The position numbers and the translations under genes are program-made. Shown piece after piece: positions 7,376 through 15,379 of a DNA stretch of 48,938 nucleotides. The stretch covers positions 1 through 48,938 of the forward strand of contig PUNK01000045.1 of assembly GCA_003552585.1 (NCBI GenBank). The letters run 5' to 3'. A model generated the notes under the pieces. It made no database searches. It saw only the letters and a program-made list of their open reading frames with translations, and was not told the DNA's origin. Each line of letters begins with the position of its first letter. Position 1 is the first letter of the stretch. Source of the stretch: Thermoplasmata archaeon. GTDB taxonomy: Archaea > Thermoplasmatota > Thermoplasmata > Halarchaeoplasmatales > Halarchaeoplasmataceae.

Positions 7376-8208
7376 GTGCGGGCCCTGCAGGCATCGCTGC
7401 AGCTATACAATGTAAACGAGAGGGTTTAGATGCCGTATATCTTATCGATAAAGAAGAACCTGGGGGGCTGATACGTTTTGCTAACAAGGTTGAAAATCTT
7501 CCTGGCTTCGATGGATCTGATGGTCAAAAAATAGTCAATAAATTAGAAGAGAAAATACGATTTTGGGATCTCGAAACGATCAGAGTAGAGGTTGAAAAAC
7601 TCTGTAAGAATAAAGATGACTTTCATATAATAACAGATAAGAATACACTGACATCAAAATTTTTGGTCTTAGCAAGCGGAACTTCTCCCAAATGTCTAGG
7701 AATTGATGGAGAGATAAAACATCCTCCTTGGAGAGATTACTCAGGTGAGAAGGTCGTAATTATTGGGGGAGGAGATGCTGCTTACGATTATGCACTTCGG
7801 ATAGAGCGTTTTGGAGGGAACGTTACTATATTGAGGCGAGGAGGATCTTGTGCGATCGATATACTTCAAAAAGAGGTAAAAAAAAGGGATATCTGTGAGG
7901 TCGTCGGCGAGTTGAAGGAATGGAGTCATAGTGATACAAGATATTCGCTCATAACTGGTGAACAGCTCTTAGAATGTGATACGGTAGTTACTGCAATAGG
8001 ACGATATCCAAATTGGGTTGAAACAGACTTTGATATAGGTGAGATAAAATTTCCAAACGGTCAAAACGACGTTCCCCGATTCTACGCTGTCGGCTCACTC
8101 GTACTAAATGGGTTCAGACAGTTATCACTATGTTGGGGGATGGGGATAGCAGCAGGGATGACTATATCCCGTGAAGAGAAAAATAGTAAAAGGGAAGATG
8201 ACATTTAG
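7342..8208 (+). CDS. FAD/NAD(P) oxidoreductase, thioredoxin-reductase fold without redox CxxC
   Basis: 288 residues from ATG 7342 (overlapping the upstream gene by 34 nt; an ATG at 7315 is also open). The FAD-binding GAGPAG is at 12-17, followed by PGGLIRFANKVENLPGF as in thioredoxin reductases, the NADP-domain GGGDAAYDYA at about 142-151, AIGRYPN, and a C-terminal AVGSL-FRQLSLCWGMGIAA flavin motif. The stretch between LASGTSP and the NADP domain is short and lacks the active-site CxxC, so it cannot act as a normal thioredoxin reductase. It may pass electrons directly, for example to the operon's radical SAM cluster or via ferredoxin; that is inference. Confidence 0.87.
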   Translation: MQRSEAKVAIVGAGPAGIAAAIQCKREGLDAVYLIDKEEPGGLIRFANKVENLPGFDGSDGQKIVNKLEEKIRFWDLETIRVEVEKLCKNKDDFHIITDKNTLTSKFLVLASGTSPKCLGIDGEIKHPPWRDYSGEKVVIIGGGDAAYDYALRIERFGGNVTILRRGGSCAIDILQKEVKKRDICEVVGELKEWSHSDTRYSLITGEQLLECDTVVTAIGRYPNWVETDFDIGEIKFPNGQNDVPRFYAVGSLVLNGFRQLSLCWGMGIAAGMTISREEKNSKREDDI

Positions 8209-8214
8209 CAATCT

Positions 8215-8970
8215 ATGAGCGAAAAGATCCATTGGGGAGAGATGACGAGAGTCGAGCTGAAAAAACTTGCCGAAAAAACAGATACTGTCCTACTTCCAGT
8301 AGGAAGCACAGAGCAACACGGACCACACCTGCCCGTAGATACGGACACTTTCGATGCGAAGTATATTCTTGAAAAAGCGTGTGAACTATTACCAGATCCA
8401 AAACCGCCTATACTTCCAGTTATACCCTATGGAGTCAGCGGACACCATATGGGTTTCGATGGAACCATCACACTTAGAGATAAAACACTACACGATATAG
8501 TTGTAGATATAGGAAGGTCGGTTTGGGTCCATGGGTTCAAAAAGATGATCATATATAACGCTCATGGCGGGAACACTGCTGTTTTGAGGACCGCAGCAAA
8601 TACTCTTAAAAAAGATCCTGGACTGAGGGTTTTTATGGATTCTGGCCAAAGTATGGAGAAAGGTAAAAAGGAATTGGTAAAAAGCGTGAACGATGTGCAT
8701 GCTGGGGAATACGAAACATCGACTTCTTTGGCGAACCGTAAAGAACTTGTCGATATCGATTCAATAGAAAAACCTGAGTTAACTTTCCCTCATCCATCCT
8801 TTGAATTCAATGCGGAAGCTCCATACTTTTTTAACTGGAATACGGATGAACTTACTTCAACAGGTGTGATCGGTGATCCAACAGTATCCAACGAAGAAAA
8901 GGGTGATGAATTATGGGAAAGGGGCATAAAAACATTGTCTAAAAGGATCAAGATAATCCTAAAGTTATGA
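8215..8970 (+). CDS. Creatininase-family metal-dependent amidohydrolase
   Basis: 251 residues. Metal ligands are visible: E33 and H35 in GSTEQHGPHLPV, D44, His in NAHGGN, and the H/E pair in HAGEYETS. The family includes creatinine amidohydrolase, the archaeal FAPy deformylase ArfB of riboflavin/F420 synthesis, and MftE of mycofactocin maturation. All open an amide or process a peptide end at a dinuclear metal site. Sequence alone does not choose among them. It begins 6 nt after the oxidoreductase and closes the unit that starts with the radical SAM gene. Association with a radical SAM enzyme and a flavoprotein is reminiscent of MftE, but no mycofactocin precursor peptide is seen. Confidence 0.87.
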   Translation: MSEKIHWGEMTRVELKKLAEKTDTVLLPVGSTEQHGPHLPVDTDTFDAKYILEKACELLPDPKPPILPVIPYGVSGHHMGFDGTITLRDKTLHDIVVDIGRSVWVHGFKKMIIYNAHGGNTAVLRTAANTLKKDPGLRVFMDSGQSMEKGKKELVKSVNDVHAGEYETSTSLANRKELVDIDSIEKPELTFPHPSFEFNAEAPYFFNWNTDELTSTGVIGDPTVSNEEKGDELWERGIKTLSKRIKIILKL

Positions 8971-9016
8971 CTATGATACCAAAAATAGTTATTACTTTGT
9001 AATTATCCCGCTTTAG

Positions 9017-9562
9017 ATGTTCAACACGATACTCTTAGGCCTGGTCGCATACATCCCCGCTCTATCTGCAAATTCCCTTGCAGTGGTGTTTGGAGGTGGT
9101 AAACCTATAGATGGTGGACTCAGATTAGGAGATAATAGAGTACTCGGTGACGGTAAAACTTGGCGGGGACTTATCGGAGGAACAATTTCCGCTGGATCGG
9201 TCGGTATAAGTTTATATTTAGCCGCCTTTCCTTTTTATAATCTCTATCCTAACAATCTTGTTGGAATGTTTGTACCTTTTTCCTTTTCCTTTGGGGCCAT
9301 GTTTGGAGATATGTCGGCTAGCTTTATCAAGAGAAGATTAGGTAGGAAAAGAGGGGAAAGCAGTCCGTTCTTAGATAGATACGATTTTGTGGTAGGTTCT
9401 TTTCTGGTCGGATACTTGGTATACCCTTCTTGGGTTGTGAATACCTATTTTTCAGGTCAAGGCCTATGGAATCTACTGATAATATTAATATTGGTTCCTC
9501 TTCTACATAAAGGAGTAAATGTAATAGGATATAAAATAGGAGTTAAAAAAGAACCTTGGTGA
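9017..9562 (+). CDS. carS: CDP-archaeol synthase
   Basis: 181 residues of the archaeal CarS (DUF46) family: about five membrane helices with the cytoplasmic motif DGGLRLGDNRVLGDGKTWRG after helix 1, GDMSASFIKRRLGRKRGESS, and FLDRYDFVVGS. The enzyme activates digeranylgeranylglyceryl phosphate with CTP to CDP-archaeol at the membrane, the branch point to polar head-group attachment. Its two upstream pathway enzymes are at 31106-32679 in this window. A TATA-like AATAGTTATT lies about 27 bp upstream. pyrE follows after 4 nt. Confidence 0.95.
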   Translation: MFNTILLGLVAYIPALSANSLAVVFGGGKPIDGGLRLGDNRVLGDGKTWRGLIGGTISAGSVGISLYLAAFPFYNLYPNNLVGMFVPFSFSFGAMFGDMSASFIKRRLGRKRGESSPFLDRYDFVVGSFLVGYLVYPSWVVNTYFSGQGLWNLLIILILVPLLHKGVNVIGYKIGVKKEPW

Positions 9563-9566
9563 TATT

Positions 9567-10073
9567 ATGGAATTAAAATCGATGCTAGAAGAATCTGGAG
9601 CTGTAAAGTACGGAGAGTTCACCTTAACCTCGGGGAAAAAAAGCAGTTACTATGTGGACATAAAAAAGGCAAGCACCAAACCAGACATATTAAAAGAGAT
9701 ATCTAAGTTGATGGCGAAACACGCAGATTGCGATCGTATTGCAGGTATGGAACTCGGTGCGGTCCCTTTGGCTACTGCTTTATCCTTAGAAACGAACATC
9801 CCGTTTTTGATGGTACGTAAAAAACCGAGATCTCATGGTACTGGTAGTCAGATAGAGGGTGAGCTTAAGAGAGGGGATAAAGTTTTAGTAGTTGAGGATG
9901 TTACAACTACTGGAGGGTCGTCGGTGGAGACCGTCAAAGTCTTACGACAAGAAGGAGCAGATGTGAATATAGTTATAACTGTAGTCGACAGAAACGAAGG
10001 GGCTCGAAAAGCTCTTTCGAAAATAAATGTGGAACTCATTGCTCTTGTAAGTGCAGAAGATCTAATCGATTGA
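9567..10073 (+). CDS. pyrE: Orotate phosphoribosyltransferase
   Basis: 168 residues, the short archaeal form. The N-terminus has FTLTSGKKSSYYVDIK, the hood/loop region KPRSHGTGSQIEG, and the PRPP-binding motif VLVVEDVTTTGGSSVET. It forms OMP from orotate and PRPP in pyrimidine synthesis and acts as a soluble dimer. It is linked to carS by 4 nt, so the two are co-transcribed. It converges with the ABC permease on the other strand, with only 3 nt between the stops. Confidence 0.95.
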   Translation: MELKSMLEESGAVKYGEFTLTSGKKSSYYVDIKKASTKPDILKEISKLMAKHADCDRIAGMELGAVPLATALSLETNIPFLMVRKKPRSHGTGSQIEGELKRGDKVLVVEDVTTTGGSSVETVKVLRQEGADVNIVITVVDRNEGARKALSKINVELIALVSAEDLID

Positions 10074-10076
10074 TGA

Positions 10077-10826
10077 TTAGGGAAAATCCTTATTCCAGAA
10101 TAACCCACAACCTATGATCAGAACTAATATAGTAAATATGGTTAGTACATATATTGAAGCAAGATAACTTGAACCTGAGTAACGGGATATATCTCCTTCA
10201 GTTAAAACATGTGATCCCAGACTCCTGATATAATGACTTAAGGTAAGCTCTCTGATCCTTCCCGGTAGAAAACCTACGAAGCCTTCCCAAACAAATACAT
10301 AGAACAAACCAAAATATATGGTTCTTTTAATAATCAAGTTCAATGTTAAGAAAAATATTGTATATACTATTGTGGCCATGAATGTCAACAAGAAGAAAGA
10401 TATGAAAATATCTAATCTCCTATAACCAATTCCTGCAGGTATAAAATAAGCAAAAAAACCTGCAGCAGTGACGAGAAGCATCATTATGCCAACGGATACA
10501 CACAGAGCGATGTAATATCCTAAGAAGGATACACATCTATGGACCGGAGATGTCAGTACGTTCACTAGACTCTTATCTTCTATATCTTCAGCTAATATCG
10601 TAGTTCCATAAATCATAGATAGCAAAGCTGCGAAAAAGGACAATATCAATCGATCCAATAGATTTATACCGAAGAAGAGGTCACCATCGATACTGATAGA
10701 GGCATAAAACATAACGATTATTACAAAAATAACGATGCCTATACAAATAACAAATCTTCTTCTTAAAAAAAGCTTGCGCATGGAATAATATATTAATGAA
10801 ACCATACTTACTAAGTCTTTATTCAA
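10077..10826 (-). CDS. ABC-2-type transporter permease (pair 2)
   Basis: 249 residues with about six hydrophobic helices. A cytoplasmic basic N-terminus (SMRKLFLRRRF) leads into helix 1, followed by the ABC-2 exporter hallmark TTILAEDIEDKSLVNVLTSP (helix 2 to cytoplasmic loop). It is the membrane partner of the ATPase just upstream, overlapping it by 4 nt, and the last gene of a four-gene minus-strand operon. The transported substrate is unknown. Comparable archaeal ABC-2 pairs export lipids, drugs or peptides. Confidence 0.85.
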   Translation of the reverse strand: MNKDLVSMVSLIYYSMRKLFLRRRFVICIGIVIFVIIVMFYASISIDGDLFFGINLLDRLILSFFAALLSMIYGTTILAEDIEDKSLVNVLTSPVHRCVSFLGYYIALCVSVGIMMLLVTAAGFFAYFIPAGIGYRRLDIFISFFLLTFMATIVYTIFFLTLNLIIKRTIYFGLFYVFVWEGFVGFLPGRIRELTLSHYIRSLGSHVLTEGDISRYSGSSYLASIYVLTIFTILVLIIGCGLFWNKDFP

Positions 10827-11758
10827 ATTCTCCCCTCCATCAAATAACGGAATACCGAATCCAGGTCCTCATCTCTACTGTACATTTCATTAATTTTGTA
10901 TCCATTATCCAACACGATCTCTGGAAAAATATCATAGAACGATTTAGGATCACTTACCTTAACTAATATCCTCTCCGGTCCCTCGTTAAACTCCAAAGAA
11001 TATAACCAGTCGTATTCCATCAGTTCTTCTGCAATTTTCCTTACCGAAGGGGATTCTATAACAATATTGTGTGGATATTGGTCCAGTAATTCTCTTATCT
11101 CGGAAACTTTACCGCTCGCTATGTTTCTCCCCTTGTAAAGTAAAACAACTCTGTCAGTAAGCTTTTCTATATCTGGAAGAACATGAGAACTCACTATTAT
11201 ATCTTTTCCCTCCACTTTATTCAACATCAACAGTATTTCTATCAATCTCTTACGTAACTTTGGATCTGTTCCTGTAAGAGGTTCGTCCAATATAAGCAAA
11301 GGTGGATCGTGTAAAAGAGCTGATGCAACTTTGATTCTTTGTTTCATCCCTTTACTAAAATCACCGATCTTTCTATCTAATGATTTTATGATTTCAAGGG
11401 TATGTGCTGCTTCATTGATCCTATCGTCCAAAGACCATCCTGATAATCCTCTAAGTCCACCGACCAACTTTAGATATTCCCTACATGTGGCATCAGGTGG
11501 AAGATATTCGTGGTCTGGACAATATCCTACATGTTGAAGAAGAGCTGGATTAGACCAGGGATTTTGACCAAGTAGTCTAATCTCACCTCTCCCTGGTTTT
11601 ACCATACCCATCGCAATTTTAAATAGAGTGCTCTTGCCGGACCCGTTAGGTCCTAACAGGCCAGTTATACCTCTCCCTACAGAAACTGATAAAGAATTAA
11701 GTGCGATCACCTCATCGAACCATTTAGACAAATTATCAGCAGTGAGTATAGGTTTCAC
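10823..11758 (-). CDS. ABC transporter ATP-binding protein (pair 2)
   Basis: 311 residues from GTG 11758. Walker A is GPNGSGKST (36-44), the signature is FSKGMKQRIK, Walker B is LLILDEPLTGTDP, and the switch His lies in IIVSSHVLPDIE. The C-terminal roughly 90-residue regulatory domain is typical of ABC-2 exporter ATPases. A longer frame reaches 11884, but its first 42 codons overlap the upstream permease and look non-coding. GTG 11758 sits in the ATGTGA overlap with the permease stop, an ordinary translational coupling. Confidence 0.92.
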   Translation of the reverse strand: MKPILTADNLSKWFDEVIALNSLSVSVGRGITGLLGPNGSGKSTLFKIAMGMVKPGRGEIRLLGQNPWSNPALLQHVGYCPDHEYLPPDATCREYLKLVGGLRGLSGWSLDDRINEAAHTLEIIKSLDRKIGDFSKGMKQRIKVASALLHDPPLLILDEPLTGTDPKLRKRLIEILLMLNKVEGKDIIVSSHVLPDIEKLTDRVVLLYKGRNIASGKVSEIRELLDQYPHNIVIESPSVRKIAEELMEYDWLYSLEFNEGPERILVKVSDPKSFYDIFPEIVLDNGYKINEMYSRDEDLDSVFRYLMEGRI

Positions 11759-12600
11759 ATGGAAACCCCCTTTATTTTGATATTTACAGTTGCACCAAAT
11801 AAAGGTAAAAATACCATGATTATCAATACCATGATCATATATATATGAGAAACATATTCGGGGAGTCCAAACCCATATATCCAATCAAATATATATGCAA
11901 GTATGTTAACTGGATTTACGAGTTTCCAATGATAACTTAGATCAGAAAATAATTCACCTATAAGTGTCATCACAAAGAAGGACATAAAACTACCTATTCC
12001 TGCATAAGCTTTGCTTTTCGTGATCGATGAGAGAAATATACCAAATGGAAGGAAGATAAAAGAAGCAACGCTTCCTGCCAACAAGGTTCTAAAAAGGACT
12101 TCGAATCCACCAGAGTAATAAGGACCTGTTTGGGTTGCCATTATAAGTGATCCGATTACGAGAGGAGGAACTATACAAAAAAAGGCCATAACGGTGAAGG
12201 CACCCATGATCTTTGCTGAAATATAACTTACGAAGCTTATAGGTCTAGAAAAATAGAGTATAAAAGATCTGTTCCTTAAGTCCTGTGCGATCTTATCCGA
12301 AGAAACTCCAGCAGCTAAAAGCATTGCAAATATTGCAAAAAGTCCACTAGTCAAATAGGATCCAAACTCCCCTTCTTTTATCAACATCTCTGCTGTCAAT
12401 TCAGCGTGAGGGGTTAATATCAAGATCATACCTGTGAATCCATGGACCAAAACAGCTCCTATAATGAAGATCGTAAGAATACCTTTTGAGGAAAAATCCT
12501 TTTTAAACTCCGATCTTATTATTGCAAATAACCTGAAGATCTTAGGAGTTTTTCTACCTATCCATTCTTCGTATCTTATAGGTGTAACCGGGATAGTTAT
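11755..12600 (-). CDS. ABC-2-type transporter permease (pair 1), 5' end unresolved
   Basis: The hydrophobic part (about six helices; DKIAQDLRNRSFILYFSRPI is the ABC-2 loop after helix 2) is certain. The first canonical start in frame is TTG at 12450, which would remove the first helix. In-frame codons continue upstream to a stop at 12601-12603 and read YEEWIGRKTPKIFRLFAIIR then SEFKKDF, which looks like the usual cytoplasmic N-terminus of such permeases. No ATG, GTG or TTG occurs in that stretch. A strong Shine-Dalgarno (GGAGGTGA) overlaps the upstream gene's end. The GTG inside it (12604) is in another frame that closes after 16 codons. Either a non-canonical start (ATA/ATC near 12592-12600) or a one-base error or frameshift near 12560-12570 explains this. 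Confidence 0.75.
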   Translation of the reverse strand: MTIPVTPIRYEEWIGRKTPKIFRLFAIIRSEFKKDFSSKGILTIFIIGAVLVHGFTGMILILTPHAELTAEMLIKEGEFGSYLTSGLFAIFAMLLAAGVSSDKIAQDLRNRSFILYFSRPISFVSYISAKIMGAFTVMAFFCIVPPLVIGSLIMATQTGPYYSGGFEVLFRTLLAGSVASFIFLPFGIFLSSITKSKAYAGIGSFMSFFVMTLIGELFSDLSYHWKLVNPVNILAYIFDWIYGFGLPEYVSHIYMIMVLIIMVFLPLFGATVNIKIKGVSM

Positions 12601-13553
12601 TCACCTCCCTCAAATGACATCATGAAAAAATCTTCCAGATTCCTAACATGTGGTCTGAAGGCTCTGATCTGTAGTGAATGTTCTTTTGCTATTTTGAAGA
12701 ATTCCCTGTCTGATTCTAGACCTTTAATTACAAGATATAGTTTTCCACCAGATGTTTTTGAATTGATGATACTAAAATGCTTTAGGACATAATCCATAAA
12801 TGATTTTATATCTTTAGGATCTCCATTCAATCGTATTTGAACAGTTTCTTTTTCACCTGCTAAAACCTTTTCTATACTTCCACTGTTTATTACTTTACCT
12901 TCATTCATTATTACTATATGTTCAGCAACCTTTTCCACCTCATGTAGAAGATGTGAACAGATAACTATGGTTTTTCCTGACTTTCCAATTTTACTAACCA
13001 GATCTAGCATTTCCTCTCTTCCTTCTGGATCCATGCCTTCTGTTGGTTCGTCAAGAAAAAGGATGGGAGGATCATGGACTAAAGCTTGTGCCAATTTAAT
13101 CCTCTGTCTCATCCCAGTTGAATAACTAGCTATTTTACGATATCTTTCTTCTTCTATACCCACGAAATCCAAGATCGTATGGGATCTCATTATAGAATCT
13201 TCCTTCGTCAATCCTGAAATCCTTCCGAAGTATGATACAAAAGTTATTGCATTCAGTTCATCTATTAGACAATCATATTCGGGCATGTATCCTATAGAAT
13301 CACGTAAAAAATCGATGTTCATCCAAGGGATCATATTGTTAATTTTTAATGTCCCTCTATCAGGCAATTTAAGACCCATGGCAACTTTGACAAAGGTACT
13401 TTTTCCTGAACCATTTGGTCCTAACATTCCTATGATTCCTTGAGGTAAAGAAACAGAAAACGAATCAAGAGCTATTACTCTATCGTATTTTACAAGCAAG
13501 TCACTTGCAGTGATTATCGATTCATCATTCACAGGTTCCATGCAGGGTATCAT
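12597..13553 (-). CDS. ABC transporter ATP-binding protein (pair 1)
   Basis: 318 residues. Walker A is GPNGSGKST (in MLGPNGSGKSTFVKVAMGL), the signature is YSTGMRQRIKLAQAL, Walker B is ILFLDEPTEGMDP, and the H-loop is IVICSHLLHEVE. A C-terminal regulatory domain with VQIRLNGDPK and RPHVRNLEDFFM is typical of ABC-2 exporter ATPases. The start is ATG 13553 or ATG 13541 (MEPVNDES). It is the first gene of the ATPase-permease-ATPase-permease operon. Two different ATPases with two different permeases suggest one heteromeric exporter or two paralogous ones. Confidence 0.92.
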   Translation of the reverse strand: MIPCMEPVNDESIITASDLLVKYDRVIALDSFSVSLPQGIIGMLGPNGSGKSTFVKVAMGLKLPDRGTLKINNMIPWMNIDFLRDSIGYMPEYDCLIDELNAITFVSYFGRISGLTKEDSIMRSHTILDFVGIEEERYRKIASYSTGMRQRIKLAQALVHDPPILFLDEPTEGMDPEGREEMLDLVSKIGKSGKTIVICSHLLHEVEKVAEHIVIMNEGKVINSGSIEKVLAGEKETVQIRLNGDPKDIKSFMDYVLKHFSIINSKTSGGKLYLVIKGLESDREFFKIAKEHSLQIRAFRPHVRNLEDFFMMSFEGGE

Positions 13554-13584
13554 CTGTAAAGTGTTTTATTACCTTTTCGAGAGT

Positions 13585-14028
13585 TTAAAGGTATTTAACC
13601 ATGATCATACATTTTTCACCATCTGCATAAAAATCATCAATTATGCCTTGTGGTGTAAAACCGTGTTTGATATAAAATTTTATGGCCATTCTATTGGAAG
13701 GTCTTACCTCCAAGTTCACTATTTTTGTTCCTCTGGAATTACATACTTCTAGGTAGCGATCAAGAAGGAAAGTTCCAATACCTCTTCGACGATATCTAGG
13801 CAAAACAGCGATCATCAATAATCTCCCTCCTTGAGGCGATTCGACGATACCTGTTAAAAAGGCTATTAATTCTTCATCCTCCAAAGCTACCAAAAACAAA
13901 GTGTTGTTCGCCTTGTAAATAGTTAAAAAAACTTCCGTGCTGTAGTTTTCTTTCAGACATTTCTTTGCTATCTTTTCTATTTCATGGATTTCATCTTGTC
14001 TAAAAGGACGAATAAGAGTCATACTCAA
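13585..14028 (-). CDS. GNAT N-acetyltransferase (RimI/Ard1-like)
   Basis: 147 residues. The acetyl-CoA loop is RYRRRGIGTFLLD (R/QxxGxG/A), followed by VNLEVRPSNRMAIKFYIKHG, the RimI-type strand 5/helix 4 with the (A)xxFYxxxGF motif. Such archaeal enzymes acetylate protein N-termini or other amines in the cytoplasm. It lies 31 nt upstream of the ABC operon on the same strand and may be its first gene. Confidence 0.87.
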   Translation of the reverse strand: MSMTLIRPFRQDEIHEIEKIAKKCLKENYSTEVFLTIYKANNTLFLVALEDEELIAFLTGIVESPQGGRLLMIAVLPRYRRRGIGTFLLDRYLEVCNSRGTKIVNLEVRPSNRMAIKFYIKHGFTPQGIIDDFYADGEKCMIMVKYL

Positions 14029-14155
14029 GTCTAAAATCTTAGAGGTAGTATATACAAATATCGTTTTTCAATATGGACAGAGAAATAACCGCAATTTTTA
14101 TAAAGGTGTGTATAGATATGCAAGTGTTAAAGGTTTTGAGGCAGGTTAAATCCCA

Positions 14156-14317
14156 ATGCTTGACAAGGAAACAGTAAATCAGCAGGTTAGGAGGGCCTTG
14201 AATGAAAAAAGGTCTTCTCATGATGCTTTTTTAAAATGTCTCAGAAGGACTAAATTCATCACCAAAAAAAAGGAGTTCGCTGAATTGATCGACCGAACTA
14301 TAACTTTACTTGAATGA
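14156..14317 (+). CDS. 53-residue basic helical protein, unknown
   Basis: ATG 14156 to TGA 14315-14317. The protein is short, basic and predicted mostly helical (DKETVNQQVRRALNEKRSSH, then AFLKCLRRTKFI and KKKEFAELIDRTITLLE). It is preceded by a clear TATA box (TTTTTATAAAG at about 14095-14105) and an AGGTT motif 7-11 nt before the ATG. Its position in its own promoter-bearing gap supports it as a real gene. I do not recognise a family; a nucleic-acid-binding role would fit the charge but is a guess. Confidence 0.5.
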   Translation: MLDKETVNQQVRRALNEKRSSHDAFLKCLRRTKFITKKKEFAELIDRTITLLE

Positions 14318-14359
14318 AATATTACAGTAAAACACTTTTCTTTAAAAAATGTGATACAT

Positions 14360-15379
14360 ATGTCAATGAAGAGAGGATCACAAACTGCAGTCAGAACATG
14401 CATGGGTATAAAAAAAGATGATATAGTCACCATCGTTTCTGATGATCAAAGTAAGAAGATCGGAGAATTTATTCTTGAAGAGACAAACTCCATCACTTCT
14501 GCCGTAGATTTTTTTAATCTAGATGATTTTGGAGAGAGGCCTTTAAATGAAATACCTTCCGATTTGGAACGATATGCTCTTGAATCTACTGCTACATTCT
14601 GGACTGCCAAATCCGTTAGAGGCGAATTGAAGACAGTAAGGATGCCATTTTTTAAAGCAGCAGTCAAAGGGGGAAGACATGCACATATGGTGGGGATAAC
14701 CGAAAAGATCTTCAAAAAGGGTCTATCTTGTGACTATAATAAGATAGAGAGTTTTACTAAATCGGTAAAGGGTCTTCTCGATAAGGCTACGGAATTAAGA
14801 ATAAAAAGTGACTTGGGAACTGACCTTGTCGCAAGAGTAGATAAGTACAAATGGATAGCCTCAACAGGGGTTATTAATGATATAGGTAATTGGCACAACC
14901 TTCCCGATGGAGAAGTATTCACAGCCCCTTATGGTTTGGAAGGTACTGCAGTTATAGACGGTACTCTTGGCGATTATTTCGATAATATATACTCCCCAGA
15001 AGATACTGAAAAAGACCCACTTACCTTAAATATAAAAAATAAAAAAAGGCCTAAACTTGTAGGGATTTCGGGAGGTAACGAGGAGATGGTGAAAAAGTTT
15101 GAACAGTATGTTGACCAACATGAGAACTCAAGATATGTAGGGGAAATCGGGATAGGTACTAACCTCTTTGTGGATAAGTTGATGGGAAATATGCTCATAG
15201 ACGAAAAATATCCTGGAGTACATATAGCATTTGGTGATCCAAATGGACATATGACTGGTGCTGATTGGCAGTGTCCTACTCATATAGATCTTATTATGAA
15301 AAATTGCAGCATATGGGTAGATGGTATATTACTGATGAAAGAAGGAAAATATCAAAATATTGCCTTAAAGGAGTTCTAG
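14360..15379 (+). CDS. Aminopeptidase T-like (M29) family protein A
   Basis: 339 residues from ATG 14360 (GTG 14351 is also open). It resembles archaeal leucyl-aminopeptidase/M29 relatives. The core features are NLPDGEVFTAPYGLEGTAVI (dimetal Glu region), GEIGIGTN, then HIAFGDPNGHM-GADW in place of HIAIG....GG, and a C-terminal IWVDGILLMKEGKYQ matching the family's end strand. M29 peptidases remove N-terminal residues using two Co2+ or Zn2+. The N-terminal half (MGIKKDDIVTIVSDDQSKKI) matches the family's substrate domain. A paralogue is at 44921-46027. Confidence 0.85.
   Translation: MSMKRGSQTAVRTCMGIKKDDIVTIVSDDQSKKIGEFILEETNSITSAVDFFNLDDFGERPLNEIPSDLERYALESTATFWTAKSVRGELKTVRMPFFKAAVKGGRHAHMVGITEKIFKKGLSCDYNKIESFTKSVKGLLDKATELRIKSDLGTDLVARVDKYKWIASTGVINDIGNWHNLPDGEVFTAPYGLEGTAVIDGTLGDYFDNIYSPEDTEKDPLTLNIKNKKRPKLVGISGGNEEMVKKFEQYVDQHENSRYVGEIGIGTNLFVDKLMGNMLIDEKYPGVHIAFGDPNGHMTGADWQCPTHIDLIMKNCSIWVDGILLMKEGKYQNIALKEF

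Noticed and set aside
6722-8970. Creatinine degradation pathway (creatininase plus N-carbamoylsarcosine amidase)
   Set aside because: Family folds fit, but both are very broad families, there is no creatinase or hydantoinase nearby, and a radical SAM protein has no place in that pathway.
11759-11884. 42-codon N-terminal extension of the second ABC ATPase
   Set aside because: It lies inside the upstream permease gene in another frame; GTG 11758 in an ATGTGA overlap is the natural start.
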